Positions 5,480-10,935 of a stretch of 10,935 nucleotides of DNA are shown here, piece by piece. Both the position numbers and the translations under genes were made by a program. The notes under the pieces were generated by a model. It did not search any database. It was not told the origin of the DNA and saw nothing but the letters and a program-made list of their open reading frames with translations. The stretch spans positions 1-10,935 of the forward strand of contig CACZOW010000234.1 in assembly GCA_902782885.1 (NCBI GenBank), in the 5' to 3' direction. How positions within the stretch are numbered: position 1 is the first letter of the stretch; every line of letters starts with the position of its first letter. Source of the DNA: an uncultured Ruminococcus sp. Lineage in GTDB: Bacteria > Bacillota > Clostridia > UBA1212 > UBA1255.

Positions 5480-8446
5480 TCACGCTTGTTTTTTTTTGTT
5501 CTTCCCGGTTTTTACGATCACCGCGGCTGCCGCGGCACCGACCGCCAGAACTCCGGCTCCGGCCAGAACGGGGATCAGAGGAAAGTTACCGGATCCATTT
5601 CTGCTTTCGCTGCCCGGATCATCTGAAGACAGCGGTTCCGGATCCTCCGCGCCCTCGCGCACCAGCACTATGCCGCGGTATCCATCAAGCAGCAGCTCAC
5701 GGTCCGCTTCTGCTTCGGTAACTTCGCCGGTATAAAGGTCGTACACATCATACGTTCCGTCCCCGCCGAATGAAACTTTCAGGTTTTTGCGTGAGGGAGT
5801 GGGATTGACCGCCACGACCAGCTGGCGGCCGTCGCGGGAGTACGGGCTTATTAGCAAACCGCTCGCGGCGTCAACATTGAAACCGCAGCTGACCGAGCCC
5901 TTCAGCGCCTCCGCCAGTTTATCAAACGAGCCCGTTTTATACACCGGGACAATGCCGTTTTTATATTTCTCAGCGGCTTTCCTCACTGCGTCGTTCATAC
6001 CGAAAACTGTAGAATATTCCGGAACGCCGTCTACCCAGATCAGCCTGCCGCCCGCATTCTCAAACTCCCCGAGTTTGGCAAGCACTGCCGGGTCCATTGC
6101 CTCCGTCCACGCCATTACTATAACAGAATATGCCGTCCGGCCGCAGATAAGCCGGCCGCCTTCCATGCTGCCGTTTAGAATGCTTTCGTCGTCGATATAG
6201 TTATAATCATATCCTGCGCGAAGCATGTTAAGGCAAAGTTCATTGTATTTTTCCGAAATATCAGTTACCTCGCCCTCGTACACGGTATCCGCTTTGGTGC
6301 GTGCCTGCACTGCGGCGATGGGATAATAAACACCGATCCCGGAATTCATTCGGGCGCCCTCCAGCAGCACGTTCAGACGTCCGACGCACTCGTTGAGTTT
6401 GCGCGACTGGGCAGTATTGTAAGACTCCTGCGGATTGAGCATTACAAATTTGTCCGCGCCGTACATACGGGTGATTATTGCCCCTGCGAAAGAAGTTCCA
6501 AAAGGATCTGCCATGAAATTTTCGTCTTCGATCGCTTCCGGATTGTACTCCACCAGCACGTGGGCCATATCCATATTGCGGGCAGAGGATGACGCCAGTT
6601 TGATGGCCGTGAAGCCGCCTATCCACTGATTGCCGTTCATGATCTTCTGCGGGCTGACCTGCAGGAGATCGCAGCCGGCAAATCCCATTCGGTTCATACA
6701 GGTCAAAAAGTTGCCGTACAGCACCACATTGTACGCCAGTTTCTCTTCCAGCAGAAGATGTCCCGAACCCGCCGTACCGTGTGCCTGACACCATTCGTTG
6801 ATCTGTCCGAAGTAGTTTTCCGACACCAGCTTCGCTACAGTCTGATAGAAGTTGATACGTACGACTTTATCTGTCTCGCTGTCTCCTCCGTAAAGCGAAT
6901 CCGCGTGTTCGAACAGACTGTAGCCGTGCATCTTTTCAAATTCGGCCGGGAGTGAATCTTCCCAAGGGACCAGGAATACCGGCACGGTGCCGCCGGTGTG
7001 GATCGGGTTGGTCATATTGCTGGTGAACAGGCTGGGCTCATCGGTGAAAAACGCTTCCACACTGTCGAATGTTGACAGTTTTTCCGCATACTTCTCGTGG
7101 GTCAGAGATATGAATTTGGCAATCGCGCTGCGGCTCATAATATTGACGTACGGACGCCCTTTCTGCCACGGGTTAAGGCTGTCCCGCTCCACCCACGCGT
7201 CGTACGTCGCGTATACCGTGAGCGTCCATCTGCCGCTCTCGTCGATGTCAACAGTCCGGTCCGTAAATTTAACAGCACGCGCCTCTCCCCCCGGAGCGGT
7301 CAATACCGCATGCTTTATTGCGGCATATTCCGGGGGCAGTTCAAACACACTTCCGCCGCTGCCGCTTTTCTCTATCCTGGCCAGTCCGTAAGGCTCGTAT
7401 TCAGGGTTCCCTTCCGTCACCATGCCGTACGCGGAACCGGAAGGCCACTGGTATTCGTCGTACAGCCACAGCTGCGTCATGCCCTTGTCCAGGCAGTATT
7501 GAAACGCCTTGTCCAGCAGCTGAAACTCGCTGTCGCTTTTAAGATATCTGTTGTTGAAAGTCACATTGGTGGTGATACCGCCGTAACCGTAACTGTCATA
7601 CAGTTTATCGATCAGCGTTTTGTACGCCGCGTCAAAATTGTACAGCAGCTTCATCATCCGGTATGACGCTCCCGGGTCCTTAAAGCTTTCGTAAAGCCAT
7701 TTTCCGCTCATATCGTTGTCCCCTGTATCCGTCCCGGGAAGACCTGCGTATGCCCGGGCGCTGTCTGCCGTTTTAAAGAACGCTATGGATTCGATGACCG
7801 CAGTCTCGCCCGCATTTACCTTGCCCGCTGAGCTGCCGAACGGAAACACTTTGACCGTCGCCTGCCAGGTCCCTGTCCGGTCTTTCTTGTCTGAGACACG
7901 TTCAAGAGCATCGGTCATATCCGCCACGACCGTCTGCCAATCTCCGGTGTCGGCATACCGGAATGAACCGTCTACCGTACTTCCGCCTGCGCCGGCGCGG
8001 CAGGTCACTTTGCCGTCCATGTTCCGCACGGTGCTTTTTATTCTGATCGCCAGGTAGGGATAGCGCAGTACTTTTGCTCCGGTATCCACCAGTGTTATTT
8101 CTACGGACGGGCTGCCCTGCACTTTTCCTGAGCTGCCTTTCTTTCCTGCGATCAGCGTAAGTAACCCGTCTTCAAGCACCGCATGCCCCGACGTGTTAAC
8201 AGTGATATCTCCGTCTTTCAGGTCGTAAAAGCTGATAAAATGATCCGGCTGCCTGCTCACGGCCGCCTGATCCGGCATAATTTCTTCTGCGTTCGCCATC
8301 TGCCTGTATCCCGACGGAGAAGTCAATAAAATGCACACCGCCGCGCACAGCAAAGCTGTCAACGCACGCAGCCGCCCGGTCCCGGTCCGGCCCGCTCCGC
8401 ATTTATTTAATGTTATTCTGCTTTTGATATCGATCCGATCAAACAT
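5480..8446 (-). CDS. Membrane-anchored glycoside-hydrolase-like protein with N-terminal accessory module
   Basis: Likely a surface glycan-degrading enzyme of 988 residues; the family is uncertain, and GH106-like is my best guess. The start is ATG 8446, with TGAGGG 8 nt upstream. A long basic N-terminus precedes a signal sequence (about 27-53, ending ANA-EE). Residues 68-236 form a module shared with the upstream lipoprotein (TGDW 167-170; IESIAFFKTADSARAYAGL 218-236). A barrel-like domain follows, with candidate acidic residues in LYDEYQWPSG (Asp330, Glu331), FFTDEPSL (Asp469, Glu470) and GHLLLEE (Glu567, Glu568); these are candidates, not proven catalytic residues. Around 735-830 the pattern (WTEAMDPAVLAKLGEFENAGG) resembles the amidotransferase-like domain of GH42-type enzymes, and a beta-rich domain follows. 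A Ser/Asp/Pro linker leads to a membrane helix (about 955-978) and a Lys-rich tail, with no LPXTG. It follows the lipoprotein by 70 bp. Confidence 0.82.
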   Translation of the reverse strand: MFDRIDIKSRITLNKCGAGRTGTGRLRALTALLCAAVCILLTSPSGYRQMANAEEIMPDQAAVSRQPDHFISFYDLKDGDITVNTSGHAVLEDGLLTLIAGKKGSSGKVQGSPSVEITLVDTGAKVLRYPYLAIRIKSTVRNMDGKVTCRAGAGGSTVDGSFRYADTGDWQTVVADMTDALERVSDKKDRTGTWQATVKVFPFGSSAGKVNAGETAVIESIAFFKTADSARAYAGLPGTDTGDNDMSGKWLYESFKDPGASYRMMKLLYNFDAAYKTLIDKLYDSYGYGGITTNVTFNNRYLKSDSEFQLLDKAFQYCLDKGMTQLWLYDEYQWPSGSAYGMVTEGNPEYEPYGLARIEKSGSGGSVFELPPEYAAIKHAVLTAPGGEARAVKFTDRTVDIDESGRWTLTVYATYDAWVERDSLNPWQKGRPYVNIMSRSAIAKFISLTHEKYAEKLSTFDSVEAFFTDEPSLFTSNMTNPIHTGGTVPVFLVPWEDSLPAEFEKMHGYSLFEHADSLYGGDSETDKVVRINFYQTVAKLVSENYFGQINEWCQAHGTAGSGHLLLEEKLAYNVVLYGNFLTCMNRMGFAGCDLLQVSPQKIMNGNQWIGGFTAIKLASSSARNMDMAHVLVEYNPEAIEDENFMADPFGTSFAGAIITRMYGADKFVMLNPQESYNTAQSRKLNECVGRLNVLLEGARMNSGIGVYYPIAAVQARTKADTVYEGEVTDISEKYNELCLNMLRAGYDYNYIDDESILNGSMEGGRLICGRTAYSVIVMAWTEAMDPAVLAKLGEFENAGGRLIWVDGVPEYSTVFGMNDAVRKAAEKYKNGIVPVYKTGSFDKLAEALKGSVSCGFNVDAASGLLISPYSRDGRQLVVAVNPTPSRKNLKVSFGGDGTYDVYDLYTGEVTEAEADRELLLDGYRGIVLVREGAEDPEPLSSDDPGSESRNGSGNFPLIPVLAGAGVLAVGAAAAAVIVKTGKNKKKQA

Positions 8447-8472
8447 TGTCGGTGCCCTCACAAACGCAGATC

Positions 8473-8502
8473 CGCGGAGTCTCCGTGGCAGGAGACTCCG
8501 CG
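8473..8502 (-). terminator. 12-bp hairpin between lipoprotein and hydrolase genes
   Basis: CGCGGAGTCTCC (8473-8484) pairs perfectly with 8491-8502 around a 6-nt loop, 14 nt after the lipoprotein stop. The minus-strand sequence after the stem (GGATCTGCGTTTG) lacks a clean T run. No promoter was seen in the 70-bp gap. It is therefore more likely a partial terminator, or an mRNA-stabilising hairpin that lowers hydrolase output relative to the lipoprotein, than a full stop. That role is inferred. Confidence 0.55.
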
Positions 8503-8516
8503 AGGCGCGGTTTAAT

Positions 8517-9908
8517 TCAGTTGTCCCACTTGTAGAGGCCGGTGTATGCCTCCGCTTTTGCTTTGTCGTTAAACAGCGCAAAGGATTCCACCAGCAGAAC
8601 GTAATCTTCGCTCATTGTTTCGCTCTGAGGATCCGCCTCATCGTCGAAGGGATCCAGCCGGATCCGGGTCAATTCGCCTTCCAGCGTATCAGGATTCAGG
8701 AAGCTTGCTTCCGTCAGATCGAGCACGATGATCTCCCATTCGCCGGGTCCTGAATACTGAAACGGGATCATCGGCCACCCGCGGCTGTCTGTGACGGTCA
8801 TAAAGCGGATCTGCCCCAAACGATCGGAAGCACCGGCTTTGACTTTGAGCGCAAGATAATGGAATTCAGAAGAAGATACCAGAGGATCCAGAGTGATCCA
8901 TACATAGGGATCCCAAGCCTGCGGAGTGAGCAGTACGCCTTCTTTTTCCTGTTCGATGATCACGGCGTTGTTGGGGCCGGCCACCATCTCGTCTGCTCCG
9001 TATTGGGTAAAGTCACAATAATATTCTGTTCCGATGCTGTTGAATTCCGGCGCTCCCGCGGGCCGTTCTGTAGGTCTGTGGGTAGGCGCGGGTGTAGGAC
9101 CATCATCCGGTGTTTCAGTGGGCGGAAGAGGGGTCTTGTCCGGATCTTCCGGCCATGCGTAAAGTCCGGAATACGCCTGAGCTTTTTCCTGGTCGGTGAA
9201 CAGCGCGAAGGATTCTACCAGCAGCGTATATTCATCTCCGAGAGTCTCCGCGTCAAATTCGTCGTCATACGGATCGATGCGGATCCGCGTCAGATCGCCG
9301 TCCATAGTATCTTCATTCAGGAGCCCGGCCGAACCGAGATCCAGCACTATCGTTTCCCAGTCTCCCGGAGTTTTGTATTTGAAATTGAGCATTGCCCAGC
9401 CGCGGTCGTCCGTGGAAGTAGCAAATCTCAGCTGACCGTTTTTATCGTTTTTGTTAGCTAAAACACGTATCGCCGCATAGCGGTATTCCGACGCGGGGAC
9501 CGGTTCCTCAAGAATGATCCAGACATACGGATCGTGTGCCTGCGGGAATAACAGTATACCCTGTTCATAATTTTCGATTCCGGCGGCTTCGGACGGATCA
9601 GGTACGAGCGCGTCTTCGCCGTATTCGGAATAGTCAAAGAATAAGTCCGTACCGGGTTCGCGGGCTGCGGGCTTGTCCGCGGGAACATCAGTCGCAGGAA
9701 CAGTCGTGGGTGCGGGTACGTCGGTGACAACGGGAGCGTCTGTAATGACCGGCTCATCGGTAACCGCAGGTGCCTGTGTGGCAGGTCTGTCGGTCAACAC
9801 CGGTGCGTCGGTAACGATGCCGTTATTGCTCCCGGTACCGCACGCGGTAAGCAGCGTCAATACCAGCGCTGCCGCGGCAGCCAATAATTTGACCCTAGAG
9901 TTCTTCAT
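8517..9908 (-). CDS. Lipoprotein with Thr/Pro stalk and two tandem accessory (putative glycan-binding) domains
   Basis: A secreted, membrane-tethered protein of 463 residues with no enzyme signature recognised. The start is ATG 9908, with AAGGAGG 8 nt upstream. The signal peptide ends in the lipobox LTAC, giving lipidated Cys23. Residues 31-87 are a low-complexity stalk of TDAP/TDVP-like units. Two homologous domains follow (about 89-251 and 297-461), joined by a Pro/Thr linker (252-290). Matching blocks are DPYVWI (126-131, 333-338), GQ-x-RF (158-162, 365-369), RGW (169-171, 376-378), GDWETIVLDL and GEWEIIVLDL (182-191, 389-398), LTRIR-x-DP (206-213, 413-420), and VESFALF...AY-x-GLY at the end of each. 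The repeats are clearly diverged, so the duplication is not recent. The same module begins the adjacent hydrolase. A carbohydrate-binding, beta-sandwich role is inferred from this context. It is the first gene after the AraC-type regulator and has its own promoter. Confidence 0.88.
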   Translation of the reverse strand: MKNSRVKLLAAAAALVLTLLTACGTGSNNGIVTDAPVLTDRPATQAPAVTDEPVITDAPVVTDVPAPTTVPATDVPADKPAAREPGTDLFFDYSEYGEDALVPDPSEAAGIENYEQGILLFPQAHDPYVWIILEEPVPASEYRYAAIRVLANKNDKNGQLRFATSTDDRGWAMLNFKYKTPGDWETIVLDLGSAGLLNEDTMDGDLTRIRIDPYDDEFDAETLGDEYTLLVESFALFTDQEKAQAYSGLYAWPEDPDKTPLPPTETPDDGPTPAPTHRPTERPAGAPEFNSIGTEYYCDFTQYGADEMVAGPNNAVIIEQEKEGVLLTPQAWDPYVWITLDPLVSSSEFHYLALKVKAGASDRLGQIRFMTVTDSRGWPMIPFQYSGPGEWEIIVLDLTEASFLNPDTLEGELTRIRLDPFDDEADPQSETMSEDYVLLVESFALFNDKAKAEAYTGLYKWDN

Positions 9909-9916
9909 ACCGATTT

Positions 9917-9923
9917 CCTCCTT
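9917..9923 (-). promoter_or_regulatory. Ribosome binding site fixing the lipoprotein start
   Basis: AAGGAGG on the minus strand lies 8 nt before ATG 9908. It rules out the longer reading from 9998 and places the lipobox correctly for a signal peptide. It sits 8 nt after the closing stem of the nested leader structure, close enough for folding to affect access. Confidence 0.85.
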
Positions 9924-9931
9924 TATCTGCG

Positions 9932-10018
9932 GGGCGATAGTTTGGGACGTCACCGGCATCATGCCGCCGCATTGGCAAATGCGGTGCGTTATGTGCAACT
10001 CGGCATTTTGGATCGCCC
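9932..10018 (-). promoter_or_regulatory. Candidate structured leader RNA with three nested stems
   Basis: In the minus-strand leader, GGGCGAT (10018-10012) can pair with ATCGCCC (9938-9932). Inside it, ATGCCG (10006-10001) can pair with CGGCAT (9966-9961). Inside that, CCGCATT (9984-9978) can pair with AATGCGG (9973-9967) around a TGCC loop. The 3' strand of the second stem can instead take part in a local CGGC/GCCG hairpin with 9954-9957, giving two competing folds. It does not match any riboswitch class I recognise. The stems are seen by pairing only; their function is inferred. Confidence 0.4.
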
Positions 10019-10042
10019 AAGTCGTAAAAAGCCCAACAGATT

Positions 10043-10069
10043 AACTGTTTATATCATATCACAACAGTT
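10043..10069. promoter_or_regulatory. Inverted repeat AACTGTT/AACAGTT around the -10 box (candidate operator)
   Basis: A perfect 7-bp inverted repeat (10043-10049 and 10063-10069) encloses the -10 element of the lipoprotein promoter. A further copy, AACAGTTT at 10105-10112, lies exactly 42 bp from the one at 10063-10070, which is four helical turns and so on the same DNA face. The arrangement is suited to the AraC-family regulator encoded just upstream, but the binder is inferred. Confidence 0.5.
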
Positions 10070-10082
10070 TGCGGGCCTTCAA
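10053..10082 (-). promoter_or_regulatory. Extended -10 promoter of the lipoprotein gene
   Basis: The minus strand carries TGATATGAT, an extended -10 (TG at 10061-10060, box TATGAT at 10058-10053). A weak -35 (TTGAAG, 10082-10077) lies 18 bp upstream of the box. A strong -10 with a poor -35 is typical of activator-dependent promoters. Transcription would start near 10046 and give a leader of about 138 nt. Confidence 0.6.
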
Positions 10083-10166
10083 GCAAAAAATCAATATGTA
10101 CCAAAACAGTTTCGTTTTGTGCAAAAACGTGTTGACGTCGCAGATCCCCGCCACCGCTCCGGAGAG

Positions 10167-10192
10167 AAAAAACGCCGGCTGATCCCGCGGCA
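10167..10192 (-). terminator. Possible weak terminator after the AraC-type regulator
   Basis: Downstream of the regulator stop, GCCG (10191-10188) can pair with CGGC (10177-10174). A G-U pair can be added (10192 with 10173), with a 10-nt loop, followed at once by TTTTTT (10172-10167). The stem is short, so the call rests mainly on the T run and its position. Confidence 0.3.
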
Positions 10193-10194
10193 CT

Positions 10195-10932
10195 TCAATT
10201 GTCCGAGACCCATTCCCGAGGACTGACTCCGGTGCTCTTTTTAAACACTCGTGAAAAGTAATAATTGCTGCTGAAACCGGCGCTGCGCGCGATTGCTTCC
10301 ATAGTGAGTCCCGACTCTTTACGGACGCGCAGCATATCTTTTGCATGCTCTATCCGGCGGTTGGTCAGAAACTGCAGCGGCGTGCTTCCTGTCTTCCGCC
10401 GGAAGAGTTCGCGCACGTAACTGCCGCTCATAGGAATGCGCGCGACTGCGGCGCTAAGATCGTAATCCGGATCGCTTTGATTTTTGATGATATCGTCAAT
10501 AAGCCCCGCAATGTACGGATTGCCGCCGCGCTCCTCCGACAATGTCAGCATATACTGATACAGCACCCCGTACAGACTGTCAACAATGTTTTCATAGTTT
10601 TGCCGGCGCAGAAAGTACTCGCTGCACATCTGCTTCATAATAGTCAAAAACACACGTTCCGACGTATCGCTGAACTTGAAGAATACCCGGCTTTTGAGGT
10701 TCTCGTCGTTGAAAGTGAAAAAGCAGCTGTGGAAATCGGCCTCGGAGAAATCCTCGTGCGGCACACCGGCGGGGATCACCACAATATCCCCCTCCCGGAA
10801 CGGCACCACTTCTCCGCCGATAACAGATTTTCCTTTACCGCTTAAATAATAAACGAGTTCCGTGAACGCGTGCGAATGCGGCTCGATATGAACGCGACGG
10901 TCATTTTTGTAGCCAATGGACTGGATCTTCAT
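10195..10932 (-). CDS. AraC-family transcriptional regulator with N-terminal cupin domain
   Basis: A cytoplasmic DNA-binding regulator of 245 residues that probably senses a sugar and controls the genes downstream. The N-terminal half is a cupin: H-x(3)-H-x-H (15-21), Glu25, and GDIVVIPAGVPHE (48-60). The C-terminal half has the two helix-turn-helix units of the AraC/XylS fold, at about 159-189 (ending GSTPLQFL) and 211-241 (IARSAGFSSNYYFSRVFKKSTGVSPREW, the conserved family signature). The stretch joining them (RVRKESGLT) looks about three residues longer than usual. ATG 10932 lies 3 bp from the window edge, so its ribosome binding site is unseen and a longer protein cannot be excluded, though MKIQSIGYK is a normal-looking start. 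The protein is shorter than the usual 280-300 residues for the family. It points toward the lipoprotein gene, 286 bp away. Confidence 0.93.
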   Translation of the reverse strand: MKIQSIGYKNDRRVHIEPHSHAFTELVYYLSGKGKSVIGGEVVPFREGDIVVIPAGVPHEDFSEADFHSCFFTFNDENLKSRVFFKFSDTSERVFLTIMKQMCSEYFLRRQNYENIVDSLYGVLYQYMLTLSEERGGNPYIAGLIDDIIKNQSDPDYDLSAAVARIPMSGSYVRELFRRKTGSTPLQFLTNRRIEHAKDMLRVRKESGLTMEAIARSAGFSSNYYFSRVFKKSTGVSPREWVSDN

Positions 10933-10935
10933 ACA

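Noticed and set aside
5454..5483. GTGA stop/start overlap suggesting coupled translation of the solute-binding protein from GTG 5483
   Set aside because: No ribosome binding site precedes GTG 5483, and starting there adds ten residues before a normal signal peptide. ATG 5453 with AAAGG is preferred.
5488..5500. Run of nine A on the coding strand near the end of the hydrolase gene, a possible slippage site
   Set aside because: It encodes three of the lysines in the basic tail and lies a few codons before the stop, so slippage would change only the last residues. No other recoding signal was seen.

Overview
The window looks like part of the chromosome of an anaerobic, Gram-positive, gut-type Clostridia relative. 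The evidence is moderate GC content, strong AGGAGG ribosome binding sites, Clostridia-style lipoproteins with Thr/Pro/Asp-rich stalks, a sortase-like VPHTG C-terminus, and a Firmicutes-type citrate synthase. The taxon is inferred from style only. All seven supported genes lie on the minus strand, so the locus reads from right to left. No tRNA, rRNA, CRISPR array or insertion sequence was seen.

Reading in the direction of transcription, the first five genes form an accessory carbohydrate-type locus. They are an AraC-family regulator with an N-terminal cupin domain (10195-10932), a two-domain lipoprotein (8517-9908), a 988-residue membrane-anchored glycoside-hydrolase-like protein (5480-8446), a family 1 extracellular solute-binding lipoprotein (4053-5453), and a 574-residue surface protein made of three tandem repeats with a VPHTG anchor (2220-3944). 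Two housekeeping genes follow: citrate synthase (632-2047) and the 5' part of leuS (1-580, cut by the window edge).

The most distinctive observation is that the lipoprotein's two domains and the N-terminal domain of the hydrolase appear to be the same module, so two adjacent genes carry three copies. The lipoprotein has a recognisable extended -10 promoter, surrounded by repeated AACAGTTT elements next to the regulator gene. It also has a leader of about 140 nt in which nested inverted repeats can form three stems. A 12-bp hairpin separates the lipoprotein from the hydrolase, and the solute-binding protein follows the hydrolase after 26 bp.

A plausible model, by inference, is that the regulator senses a sugar and switches on a surface set. 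In this model the lipoprotein holds a glycan, the anchored hydrolase cuts it, and the binding protein captures the product for an ABC importer whose permease genes are not in this window. The repeat protein has its own 5' region with a palindrome and a possible promoter, and may be a separately expressed surface adhesin or binding protein.
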